This document shows positions 1-7,577 of a DNA stretch of 30,671 nt, one piece after another. Origin of the DNA: Candidatus Cloacimonadota bacterium (GTDB lineage: Bacteria; Cloacimonadota; Cloacimonadia; Cloacimonadales; Cloacimonadaceae); contig JAQUJJ010000033.1 of NCBI GenBank assembly GCA_028681035.1, forward strand, positions 1 through 30,671, written 5' to 3'. How positions within the stretch are numbered: position 1 is the first letter of the stretch; each line of letters begins with the position of its first letter. The notes below the pieces were generated by a model. That model worked only from the letters and a program-made list of their open reading frames with translations. It was not told where the DNA came from and made no database searches. Both the position numbers and the translations under genes were made by a program.

Positions 1-112
1 AGATATGTATATATAGCAATATGTTGCCAATTTGGGTTACTACATTTTCAAGCAACCACAGGATGCCAATCCGCTCATATTAAGCATCTACAAGATTAGC
101 ATGAAAAATTTC

Positions 113-125
113 GGGGGGATGCGTG
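113..125 (+). repeat. Short word shared with 8625-8637
   Basis: The 13-mer ggggggatgcgtg is preceded by an A-rich stretch (aaaaattt). On the minus strand at 8625-8637 the same 13-mer occurs, also preceded by aaaat. Both copies lie in gene-free DNA at the two ends of the nine-gene minus-strand array. A chance 13-nt match with shared A-rich context within 9 kb is unlikely, so I treat it as a remnant of a dispersed repeat. Confidence 0.45.
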
Positions 126-174
126 GATTGTTGTTTCCCATTCCCTATTTTTGGGGAAAGCAGTTTATAGGGAG

Positions 175-335
175 AATAGGAACGCGGATGAGACGGATTA
201 AACGGATTAGCACAGATAAAGAACAAAGGGTAAAAACTAAAATCGGTTAATCATCTAAACGACGGTTAGAATATTAGATTTGTGTTAAAAGAATCCGTGT
301 AAATCTGTTAAATCCCTCTCATCCGTGTTCCTATT
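175..335. repeat. Imperfect 45-nt inverted repeat with 9-nt internal period
   Basis: The left arm at 175-219 pairs with the right arm at 291-335. By eye about 36 of 45 positions match when the right arm is reverse-complemented. The first 20 nt match best (aataggaac, then cggatgaga). Within the left arm the units cggatgaga, cggattaaa and cggattagc follow one another exactly every 9 nt (185-211). The right arm shows the same spacing in degenerate form. About 71 nt separate the arms. Nothing protein-coding explains it. Confidence 0.7.
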
Positions 336-366
336 ACTTTTTTTGGGAAATGCCTAGATTGTTTTG

Positions 367-954
367 CTAGTTCTCAAGGATAACAGATAAACCTGCCATG
401 CATATTTCTTTTGGTTTCAGCTTAGTTTGCAGAGGTTCTGGAATGCTGATGTAGCAATCGCCACTACCAACAATATATCCTATTAGGTTACCCGTTTCCA
501 TAACAGCTTCTTCAAAGCGGATAAGGTGCTCAGTTTCAAATCGAAAGATGAGGCTTTGTCCGTGATAGTTTACTCTTAGCTTATCTTCCTCCCACACACA
601 TGACGCATGCGGACAGCGGATTTCCACGAGGTCGATAACGCTTTTATTTATCTTTAGCAGGCTGATATCGGAGCTGGTTTTAAGGGATTTAACTCTGCCA
701 GTAACAGGAGACAGCAACAAATCCCCGTCGGGTACTGTTATCCGCTCCTTAAATCTATGGCAAGCACCAATATACAGATACCAGGCGATGGCTATCATGG
801 CAAAAACAAGAGCAGGATAATGACCAAACGAAGGAATAATAAAACCGATAAGAAAAGACAACGCCAACAGTGCCAATGAAGGAATCTGCTGGCGAATCTG
901 CCTTTTCTTAATCTTAGTTAAGTAATTAATCTCAGTGATAACTTGTTTCGGCAT
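367..954 (-). CDS. Divergent phosphatidylserine decarboxylase-like membrane protein, probably inactive
   Basis: This 195-residue protein has one or two membrane helices near residues 25-65, then a soluble domain laid out like the short PSD-A type of phosphatidylserine decarboxylase. The order is an ER-P segment (69-75), SPVTGRV (82-88) where the family has SPADGRV, DLVEIRCP (109-116) where the family has DVHVNRAP, IGYIVGSGDCYISIP (158-172) where the family has the GMIRFGSR-D-LP segment, and a final AGLSVI. The Gly-Ser pair that would be cut to form the pyruvoyl group is kept (163-164). The Asp and His of the self-cleavage triad appear to be replaced by Thr and Val. That suggests a non-catalytic relative. 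The alignment is from memory of the family. It is the last gene of the minus-strand array, 6 nt after the DUF2147 gene, with no strong ribosome binding site. Confidence 0.6.
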   Translation of the reverse strand: MPKQVITEINYLTKIKKRQIRQQIPSLALLALSFLIGFIIPSFGHYPALVFAMIAIAWYLYIGACHRFKERITVPDGDLLLSPVTGRVKSLKTSSDISLLKINKSVIDLVEIRCPHASCVWEEDKLRVNYHGQSLIFRFETEHLIRFEEAVMETGNLIGYIVGSGDCYISIPEPLQTKLKPKEICMAGLSVILEN

Positions 955-960
955 GAAGTT

Positions 961-1410
961 TTATTTGGTTGTTCTTACCCAAGTATCGGTTCTACCAACT
1001 AAGGACACGCCAATAAAGCCACGCAGAGCAAGCGTGTTATTGTTGGTTAGTTCGGCTTTGGCAGAGTATGTTTTACCGCTTTTGGGGTCGTATATCTTGC
1101 CGCTCTTGTATTTCACCTTGCCATCAGGAACCAATCCGGTAAGGATTACAAGATTCATAATAGGACGGTTTTGCAGTTTTGCCTCAGGATTTTTGTGGTC
1201 AAGTTTAGGTTTATCTTGCTCATTATTGGGTTCTTTCAGCCAGATAATCTTGCCGGCAAAACTACCGCCTTTGGTTTCGTATATCTCTATCTTACTGGTT
1301 TTCTCGCCGTTTAACCAATAGCCCGTAATGCGATTGCTTTCCTTTTCGGCAAACAATCCCATCGGTAAAAGCATGCCAAGCACGATGAGGGTAATTATGA
1401 TGTGTTTCAT
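961..1410 (-). CDS. DUF2147 family secreted protein
   Basis: The 149-residue product begins with a signal peptide (positive start, hydrophobic 4-17, cleavage near LFA-EK), so it should act in the periplasm. The mature part carries the DUF2147 pattern: an early G-W (ITGYWLNGE), IEIYE...FAGKIIWLKEPN, then DHKNPEAKLQNRPIMNLVIL, GKIYDPKSGKTYSAKAELTNNNTLALRGFIG and a closing GRTDTWVR. Members of this family are small beta-rich secreted proteins of unknown biochemical role. A good ribosome binding site (aaggag) sits 7 nt before the ATG. It lies 15 nt after purB and 6 nt before the PSD-like gene. Confidence 0.85.
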   Translation of the reverse strand: MKHIIITLIVLGMLLPMGLFAEKESNRITGYWLNGEKTSKIEIYETKGGSFAGKIIWLKEPNNEQDKPKLDHKNPEAKLQNRPIMNLVILTGLVPDGKVKYKSGKIYDPKSGKTYSAKAELTNNNTLALRGFIGVSLVGRTDTWVRTTK

Positions 1411-1425
1411 GTAAGCTCCTTGTTT

Positions 1426-2721
1426 TTAGATTATTCCACAACGCTTTAAAATATAATCCACATTGCGAAGATAGCGATCATAAGAAAAGATATCTCTAAT
1501 CTCGTGTTCGGAAAGTGCCGAAGTTATTTCGGCATTATTTAGTACCAATGCCATAAAATCACTGCCCGCTTCCCAGCTTTTCATTGCCTCTGTCTGAACC
1601 AGTTGATAAGCTTTCTCACGGGTTAATCCGCTATTGGTGAGGTGCAAAAGTAAGGCTTGGGAAAAGACCAGTCCCCTGGTTAAATCTATGTTCGTTTTCA
1701 TGTTTTCGGGATATACAATGAGGTTATCTATCAGAGAGCAGCATTTACCAATCATGTAATGCGTAAGAATGCAGGAATCTGGAAGGATAATACGCTCTAC
1801 ACTAGAGTGAGAGATATCACGCTCGTGCCACAGGGCATTATTCTCAAGTCCACTAGAGGCATTGCCCCTAAGTACACGCGCCAGCCCGCAAAGTTGCTCA
1901 CTAACGATTGGGTTGCGCTTGTGGGGCATGGCGGAAGAGCCTTTTTGACCCTTGCTGAAGTTTTCCTCTGCCTCGCGTACCTCTGTGCGTTGTAAATGGC
2001 GGATTTCCAGAGCTATTTTCTCTATACCAGAGCCAATAATGGCAAGAATGGATAGAAAATAGGCATGGCGATCACGCTGGATAACTTGAGTGGACACATT
2101 AGCCGGAGTTAAGTCCAGATATTTGCATGCCAGGGTCTCAATCTCGGGGCTTAGATGGGCAAAATTACCCACAGCTCCAGAAAACTGCCCTACGCTTATC
2201 TCTTCAATAGCACTGTTTAAACGCACTATATTGCGTTTACATTCTTCATACCACAGGGCAAACTTTAAGCCAAAGGAAGTAGGCTCGGCATGTATTCCGT
2301 GTGAACGTCCCATGCAAAGGGTGTGACGGTATTGACGTGCCTTTAGTTTTAGGATTTCTGCCAAACGGCTTAGCTCACTTAAGATAAGCTCTCCAGAGCT
2401 TTTAAGCTGCATGGCTGTGGCGGTATCCAACACATCGGAGGAGGTCATGCCGTAATGTATCCAACGTGATGAAGTGCCTACATACTCGGCTACATTGGTT
2501 AAAAAAGCTATTACATCATGCTTGGTTATCAGTTCCAGTTCGTCAATACGGCTTCCGTCAAAATCTGCTTTGGCATTGATGGTTTCCCAATCTGCCTCAG
2601 GAATGATACCCACCTCGTGCATGGCGCGGCAAGCTGCAAGCTCCACTTCCAGCCAGCACTCATAACGGTTGTCCGAAGTCCAGATACGTTGCATTTCAGG
2701 GGTGGAATATCTGGCAATCAT
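1426..2721 (-). CDS. purB: Adenylosuccinate lyase
   Basis: The cytosolic enzyme removes fumarate from SAICAR and from adenylosuccinate in purine synthesis. The 431-residue length is normal for the bacterial form. The fumarase/aspartase superfamily blocks are all present: HYGMTSSDVLDT (89-100), GRSHGIHAEP (138-147, with the conserved His) and the signature GSSAMPHKRNP (261-271, whose flexible loop carries the catalytic Ser). The start ATG lies 1 nt after the stop of the lipoprotein gene. Its ribosome binding site is weak, so translation may depend on coupling. No other purine gene is in the window, so its place in an envelope-type operon says little about function. Confidence 0.96.
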   Translation of the reverse strand: MIARYSTPEMQRIWTSDNRYECWLEVELAACRAMHEVGIIPEADWETINAKADFDGSRIDELELITKHDVIAFLTNVAEYVGTSSRWIHYGMTSSDVLDTATAMQLKSSGELILSELSRLAEILKLKARQYRHTLCMGRSHGIHAEPTSFGLKFALWYEECKRNIVRLNSAIEEISVGQFSGAVGNFAHLSPEIETLACKYLDLTPANVSTQVIQRDRHAYFLSILAIIGSGIEKIALEIRHLQRTEVREAEENFSKGQKGSSAMPHKRNPIVSEQLCGLARVLRGNASSGLENNALWHERDISHSSVERIILPDSCILTHYMIGKCCSLIDNLIVYPENMKTNIDLTRGLVFSQALLLHLTNSGLTREKAYQLVQTEAMKSWEAGSDFMALVLNNAEITSALSEHEIRDIFSYDRYLRNVDYILKRCGII

Positions 2722-2722
2722 G

Positions 2723-3463
2723 CTAGCTCTTGGTATTGGTAAAATCTTTTAATAATTGCTTCAGGTTAAGCCCTTCAAAGGGCTTGCTATTCCCGGGTTG
2801 TGGCTTAGGAAGTGGAATTATTTGGGGTTCAATGTACTTTATCTCATCGAAAATAAGCTTAACAGACATATTGCCTGCAGCGGTCATCTCAAGTTCTGCC
2901 AGCTTTTTATTGCTCCCATAGCTTACTTTCATCTCGGAAAGAGACTTCGGGTCATATACTTTATCCAAGCGATAATCCGACAGGAAACTAATCCGCAGGC
3001 TATCCACTTCCAGCTTTTTACTGCGCATTATCTCCTCGCCGTAAAGGGAAAAGAGGGAATCGGTATTCGCAAAAAGCAACAGGCTTTGAGAGGGGATTAA
3101 ATCTGTGGGATTCAATTGCTCCAATATGGGCATGAAGGGAGATGACAGGGCAATATAATCGCCGGTATAGAAGCTTATTAGAGGCTGTGCTCCTGCCCCC
3201 ATAATGCCGCCATCGATTATATCAAGGCGAAGTTGTTCATGGTTTTTGGATGCAACAAACATCTTACGTAGGCTCAAACCCATATAGGATATCTCTACAA
3301 TGCCTTGGCTATCGAAACTTTCCCATTTCTTCAGTTCGCTACGCAGTTTGCTTTGTTCCTGCTCTGCTTTAGGTGCTGCACAGGCAGATAATATGAGGGA
3401 AAGCAAGATTAAGCAAAGGGAGAATACTCTTAAAACTGTTATAGAGTTACGTTTATCTATCAT
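2723..3463 (-). CDS. Lipoprotein, LolA/LolB-like or DUF4292-like
   Basis: I chose the ATG at 3463. Its first bases overlap the lgt stop (ATGA) and a ggag sequence lies about 10 nt before it; the upstream extension inside lgt is not credible. The 246-residue product has a lipoprotein signal: a basic N-terminus, a hydrophobic stretch and a lipobox ending LSAC with the lipidated Cys at 28. The rest is beta-rich (WESFDSQGIVEISY, RLDIIDGGIMGAGAQPLISFYTGDYIALSS, RISFLSDYRLDKVYDPKSLSEMKVSYG) and resembles the one-sided beta-barrel of LolA/LolB/DUF4292 lipoproteins that handle lipids or outer-membrane parts. The family call is an inference from pattern. It sits next to Lgt, the enzyme that would lipidate it. 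Confidence 0.7.
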   Translation of the reverse strand: MIDKRNSITVLRVFSLCLILLSLILSACAAPKAEQEQSKLRSELKKWESFDSQGIVEISYMGLSLRKMFVASKNHEQLRLDIIDGGIMGAGAQPLISFYTGDYIALSSPFMPILEQLNPTDLIPSQSLLLFANTDSLFSLYGEEIMRSKKLEVDSLRISFLSDYRLDKVYDPKSLSEMKVSYGSNKKLAELEMTAAGNMSVKLIFDEIKYIEPQIIPLPKPQPGNSKPFEGLNLKQLLKDFTNTKS

Positions 3464-4290
3464 GGTTTTATCTCTCCTGGGTCTGGGCTTGCACTTTTGT
3501 TTATCTTCCAAATGCCCCATGCTGCAAAGAGTATCATGAGGAAACTAAGAAACGCTCCGATGCTCATAAACCCGAAGATAAAGCCAAACATTTCATAAAA
3601 CTGGAGTTCATCCGGCTCTCGCACAAACTCTATCAGGAATCTGAAGATGCCATATAACCCAATAAAACTATAGAAAACCAAGCCATTCTTCTTAAGCTTT
3701 CTTAGCAGGATGTAACTTACCGTAGCAAGTACAATGCCTTCTAAGAACAATTCGTAAAGCTGTGTAGGATGCCGAGGAACACCATCCGAGCCGGGGAATA
3801 TCATCGCCCAAGGCACAGAAGTGGGCTTGCCCCACAGCTCTGCATTGATGAAGTTGCCAAGCCTGCCTAGTCCAAGCCCGATTGCGACAATAGGTATGGC
3901 TGCATCGGCAAGCGCATAGAAGTTTAGCTTATTCTTTCTGGCATATAACAAACCTGCTACTATCACTCCGATGGCACCCCCATGGAAACTCATTCCCCCT
4001 GCCCAGGTTACGAGTATCATAAGCGGGTGTTGCAGGTAGTAAAGCAGATTGTAAAACAACACATAGCCCAGCCTGCCACCCACAATAACGCCTACCATTA
4101 CATAGAATATGGCAGATTCGTATTGCTCGCGGTTCAGCTTTATCTTTTTGAACTTGAGATTGTGCTTGTAAAGAAAGTAAGCGATGATGAAGCTAAGCAC
4201 ATAAAACACGCCGTACCAGCGGACTTGCATGGGATAACCAAACAGGCTGAACTTCACTATGTCTGGGTTTATATTGGGAAAGGCAATCAT
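3460..4290 (-). CDS. lgt: Prolipoprotein diacylglyceryl transferase
   Basis: This inner-membrane enzyme moves diacylglyceryl from phosphatidylglycerol to the lipobox Cys of prolipoproteins. The 276 residues hold about seven hydrophobic segments. The family marks are RWYGVFYVLSF near 24-34, the conserved FHGG near 102-105, and the signature GRLGNFINAELWG at 142-154. PTQLYELFLEG follows at about 176-186, and a late FGIYGIFRFLIEFVREPD-type segment at about 212-230 carries the conserved Arg. Both ends overlap neighbours by 4 nt in ATGA form: its ATG overlaps the etfB stop and its stop overlaps the lipoprotein start. That is strong evidence of translational coupling. Confidence 0.96.
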   Translation of the reverse strand: MIAFPNINPDIVKFSLFGYPMQVRWYGVFYVLSFIIAYFLYKHNLKFKKIKLNREQYESAIFYVMVGVIVGGRLGYVLFYNLLYYLQHPLMILVTWAGGMSFHGGAIGVIVAGLLYARKNKLNFYALADAAIPIVAIGLGLGRLGNFINAELWGKPTSVPWAMIFPGSDGVPRHPTQLYELFLEGIVLATVSYILLRKLKKNGLVFYSFIGLYGIFRFLIEFVREPDELQFYEMFGFIFGFMSIGAFLSFLMILFAAWGIWKINKSASPDPGEIKP

Positions 4291-5072
4291 TGCCTGCTCA
4301 TTTCATGCAATCTTTTTGTTATCAGCTCCACTGCTTCGTCAGTTCCGCCCTCAAACTTCTCTACCTGTTTGTTATGCTGAGGCGAGAAGATGCTCATAAC
4401 CTGAGTAGGCGAGCCATTTAAACCCGTAGCTTTTTCATCCAAGCCCAAATCATCACAGTTCCACACCGTTAGTACCACGCTCTTGGCATTCTTCTTGCCA
4501 CGTAACGATGGTAAGCGCGGAGAGTTAATCTCTTTAACCACCGAAATAACCGCTGGCAGTTTCATCTCCACACGGTCATAACCATCTTCCATAAGCCTTT
4601 GCACAGTTGCCTTGTTGCAATCTATCTCTTCTATCTTACGCACAAAGCAAGTCTGAGGGATGTTTAAATGCGCTGCAATACCAGGACCCACCTGCGCCGT
4701 ATCTCCATCGATAGCTTGTTGACCTGTTAATATTAGCTTGTAGTCACCTATCTTTCTTATGGCGGCTGCAAGAGTTAAGCTTGTTGCCCAAGTATCAGCA
4801 CCTGCAAAGCGTCTATCGGAAAGAAGAATAATCTCATCCACACCCAAAGCCACTGCTTCGCGCAAAGTAGTTTCACATTGGGGAGGTCCCATGCTGATAG
4901 CCGTTACTTTCCCGCCGTGTGTTTCCTTCAAACGAACCGCTTCCTCAATCGCATAGGTATCGAAGGGATTAAGGATGCTTTCCACACCTTCACGGATAAG
5001 GGTATTGGTTTTGGGGTCTATCTTTATCTCTGTGGTGTTGGGGACTTGTTTGATGCATACAATATAATGCAC
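4287..5072 (-). CDS. etfB: Electron transfer flavoprotein beta subunit, bifurcating or clostridial type
   Basis: The 261-residue product shows the EtfB pattern: CIKQVPNT (6-13), IREGVESILNPFDTYAIEEAVRLKE (26-50), ISMGPPQ (59-65), GVDEIILLSDRRFAGADTWATS (77-98) and GQQAIDGDTAQVGP (117-130). The last block contacts the nucleotide. These features fit the anaerobic ETF type used with acyl-CoA dehydrogenases or other flavin complexes. The start is a GTG at 5072 with aaggag upstream. The usual partner etfA is not adjacent and is not elsewhere in this window, nor is any acyl-CoA dehydrogenase. It lies 9 nt after the aminotransferase gene and overlaps lgt by 4 nt. Confidence 0.93.
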   Translation of the reverse strand: MHYIVCIKQVPNTTEIKIDPKTNTLIREGVESILNPFDTYAIEEAVRLKETHGGKVTAISMGPPQCETTLREAVALGVDEIILLSDRRFAGADTWATSLTLAAAIRKIGDYKLILTGQQAIDGDTAQVGPGIAAHLNIPQTCFVRKIEEIDCNKATVQRLMEDGYDRVEMKLPAVISVVKEINSPRLPSLRGKKNAKSVVLTVWNCDDLGLDEKATGLNGSPTQVMSIFSPQHNKQVEKFEGGTDEAVELITKRLHEMSRQ

Positions 5073-5081
5073 AATAGCTCC

Positions 5082-6188
5082 TTACTTTTGGCAGAAAGCT
5101 ATTATAGCATCGCAAACATACTGCTTTTGCTCTAAGCTCAATTCTGGATAGATAGGGATAGAGAGCACGTTGTTCGCCATGCTTTCAGCAACAGGTAAAT
5201 CTCCTGCCTTATAGCCCAGAGAGCTAAAGCACTCTTGTACGTGAAGAGGTAGGGGATAATAAACTGCACAGCCGATTCCTTTCCCCTGCAAGTAAGCAAG
5301 TAACTCATCCCGTTTTTCACAGATAAGTGTGTATTGGTTATAGATAGTTACAGCTTTGGGGTCTATAAATGGAATAGTGATTCCTTTCACGTCTTTCAGA
5401 TGGCTATTGTAAAACTCTGCATTGGCTCTTCGGGCTTTGCTCCAATCTGCCAAGGCATCCAGTTTGACGCTTAAGACTGCTGCCTGCATGGTATCCAAGC
5501 GGCTGTTTAAGCCCACCCACTGGTGGTAATACTTAGGGCTTTCGCCATGCACACGAAGCTGGCGCAGCTTGGCAGCAAGCTCGTCATCATTGGTGAGGCA
5601 CATTCCTGCATCTCCCATAGCTCCCAGATTCTTGGAAGGGAAGAAGGAAAGGGTTCCGATATCACCAAAAGAACAGCTCATTTTGCCATTCCAGGTGCTG
5701 CCGATACCTTGGGCATTATCTTCAATCACTTTCAGGTTATGCTTCTTGGCTATTGCCATAATGGCTTCCATATCGGCACACTGTCCAAAAAGGTGAACGG
5801 GCATTATCGCCTTTGTATTCGGGGTTATCGCAGCCTCTATTTTCAAGGGGTCAATATTAAAAGTCTTAGGGTCAATATCCACAAACACGGGCTTAGCAAA
5901 GTTCCGCCATATAGAAGAGGCAGTGGCAAAGAAAGTGAAAGAAGTGGTTATCACCTCGTCCCCTTCGCCAATCCCCAAAGCCTTGATCGCTAGTACTAAA
6001 GCATCAGTGCCGGAAGCACAACCGATAGCATGTTTTATCCCAAGATAAGCTGCCATCTTTTCTTCCAGTTCTTTTACCTGAGGTCCCATTATATAATGAT
6101 GGTCTGCGTAAACACGCTCCATTGCTTCTCTAATCTTTGGCATTAACGGGTCGTATTGTGCGTGTAAATCCAGCATCGGCACTTTCAT
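5082..6188 (-). CDS. DegT/DnrJ/EryC1/StrS-type PLP aminotransferase
   Basis: These fold-type I enzymes put an amino group on a nucleotide-linked keto sugar. The 368-residue length is typical. Visible blocks are FVDIDPKTFNIDP (102-114), a VIEDNAQGIGS segment with the cofactor-binding Asp at 157, and GTLSFFPSKNLGAMGDAGM, whose Lys at 186 is the expected PLP Schiff-base residue. The substrate cannot be read from sequence. I chose the ATG at 6188 over an in-frame TTG at 6191 because aaggag lies 8 nt before the ATG. It follows the SLBB gene by 12 nt and is two genes after a sugar epimerase, which supports a role in amino-sugar synthesis for surface polysaccharide. Confidence 0.92.
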   Translation of the reverse strand: MKVPMLDLHAQYDPLMPKIREAMERVYADHHYIMGPQVKELEEKMAAYLGIKHAIGCASGTDALVLAIKALGIGEGDEVITTSFTFFATASSIWRNFAKPVFVDIDPKTFNIDPLKIEAAITPNTKAIMPVHLFGQCADMEAIMAIAKKHNLKVIEDNAQGIGSTWNGKMSCSFGDIGTLSFFPSKNLGAMGDAGMCLTNDDELAAKLRQLRVHGESPKYYHQWVGLNSRLDTMQAAVLSVKLDALADWSKARRANAEFYNSHLKDVKGITIPFIDPKAVTIYNQYTLICEKRDELLAYLQGKGIGCAVYYPLPLHVQECFSSLGYKAGDLPVAESMANNVLSIPIYPELSLEQKQYVCDAIIAFCQK

Positions 6189-6200
6189 CAACTTATCTCC

Positions 6201-7577
6201 TTATTTTGCGGTGAGGGCACGAATCCCCACAATAATTGTTATTAACGATGATACTAATACAATTCCCTCTTTAGCATCTGTCCAGAGAGACCTATCAGTT
6301 TGGCTGGGGACAAACACTGTATCTCCAGCATAAATAAATATATCTTTTTTGGGCTTCACCCAATTCCCGTTATCGCCACGAATAATCCGCCCTTTGGTTA
6401 ATTTGCGGTTATTGGTATAGCCTCCGGCTGCTTTTATGTAATAATCCCAGTTCTTACCCTCGATCCAAGGAATTAAACCAGGATTACGAACCTGACCACT
6501 AACCCAAACCATATCTAGCCTTTCTGGGATAAACACACAATCCCCATTGCGCAGAACGGGGTTTTCATCTTCCCCATTTGTTTGGGCGAAGGTTTGTGCG
6601 TCGAAGCTGTATTTTCCTTTAATCTGCTGCAAATTGGTACGCAGATAAGCGTTTTCGATAGGGGTCATATCAGCGATTGTACCCCCCATCAATTGTTCGA
6701 GGTATTGGTTTGGCTGTTCTGCCTTGTTGCAATTGTAGTAAACAAGGTTTGCCAAATCGGCTCTGCTATTTATACCCCCGGCTTGCTTGATCAAATTAGC
6801 GAGGGTGGTGCTTTTAGTTATTAAGTATTCTCCTGGGTTTTTTACTTGTCCATAGATTTTTACCTTTAGTTTATTGCTAACCTCAGCTATTTGGGGAACA
6901 AAACAATTATCGCCAACTTGCAGTTCAAAACCGTAAAGAGATGGATTGTCTATCAGGTTAAGGCTAATAACCTCAAAATCTATTTTATTCGGCTCAAACC
7001 GATATATCTGAACTGCACTAAGATCAGCATCATATCTTGTACCATTGGCAAATTTGATGATGTCTTCCAGTTTATCACCTGGCAAAAACTGCAATTCACC
7101 CGGTAAACTTACTCCACCCTTGATAGAGACATAATCTTTCACAGAAGGTACATGGACAATATCTCCATCTTTTAGAAAAGGATTTTGGCTTTCATCACCA
7201 AGCCGGAAAAACCTCAGTGTATCGTAAGTTTGCTTATTACCTCCACGGATTAACTGCACCGTGCGGATGCCTAACATGGGACGGAAGTCCGGCTCTACAA
7301 TCACTTTGGGTTTCTGGTTCTCTAATAGGGAATTAGGTACTGGGGGATTTGTTGGTAGCTGTGCATCCAGCAATTCATTTTTACTAAAGGTGGGCACTCC
7401 CCCGCACAGGCTAATCACATCCGTAAGCCTATTTACCGGAAGCATTTGATAAACGCCCGGAGCCGTTACAAATCCTGTAATACTAACCGATATCGTAGGC
7501 GCTGCAGGAGGCAGATATTCCACTGCAAACAGCAGAGAAGCGGCAAGAATCAGGATGATGGCAAGTTTAATTCTCAT
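6201..7577 (-). CDS. SLBB-domain envelope protein, polysaccharide-export related
   Basis: The 458-residue product has a signal peptide (1-18), four SLBB-type beta-grasp repeats beginning near 32 (VSITGFVTAPGVYQ), 150 (VSIKGGVSLPGELQ), 239 (VKIYGQVKNPGEYL) and 357 (VWVSGQVRNPGLIP), and a C-terminal membrane helix at about 439-455. Matching closing motifs, GD-V-VP or close variants, recur at 138-145, 221-228, 344-351 and 417-424. SLBB repeats occur in Wza-type outer-membrane exporters. The N-terminal poly-export domain of Wza is not evident, and the C-terminal helix would anchor the protein. It overlaps the epimerase gene by 11 nt. Confidence 0.85.
   Translation of the reverse strand: MRIKLAIILILAASLLFAVEYLPPAAPTISVSITGFVTAPGVYQMLPVNRLTDVISLCGGVPTFSKNELLDAQLPTNPPVPNSLLENQKPKVIVEPDFRPMLGIRTVQLIRGGNKQTYDTLRFFRLGDESQNPFLKDGDIVHVPSVKDYVSIKGGVSLPGELQFLPGDKLEDIIKFANGTRYDADLSAVQIYRFEPNKIDFEVISLNLIDNPSLYGFELQVGDNCFVPQIAEVSNKLKVKIYGQVKNPGEYLITKSTTLANLIKQAGGINSRADLANLVYYNCNKAEQPNQYLEQLMGGTIADMTPIENAYLRTNLQQIKGKYSFDAQTFAQTNGEDENPVLRNGDCVFIPERLDMVWVSGQVRNPGLIPWIEGKNWDYYIKAAGGYTNNRKLTKGRIIRGDNGNWVKPKKDIFIYAGDTVFVPSQTDRSLWTDAKEGIVLVSSLITIIVGIRALTAK

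Larger units (their letters stand above)
1..366. other. Intergenic region downstream of the minus-strand operon
   Basis: No convincing gene lies here. A 72-codon frame at 32-250 has no family resemblance and its end is made of the degenerate repeat described at 175-335. The stretch holds that inverted repeat, a G-rich word at 113-125 that recurs at 8625-8637 in the opposite orientation, and a possible weak hairpin around 141-176. The last minus-strand gene stops at 367, and no hairpin plus T-run follows it within the first 40 nt, so transcription termination is not explained by what is visible. Confidence 0.6.

Noticed and set aside
32..250. A 72-codon plus-strand frame at the window start
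   Set aside because: It matches no family I recognise, and its last third is the degenerate 9-nt repeat. A neighbouring gene end or ribosome binding site is not evident.
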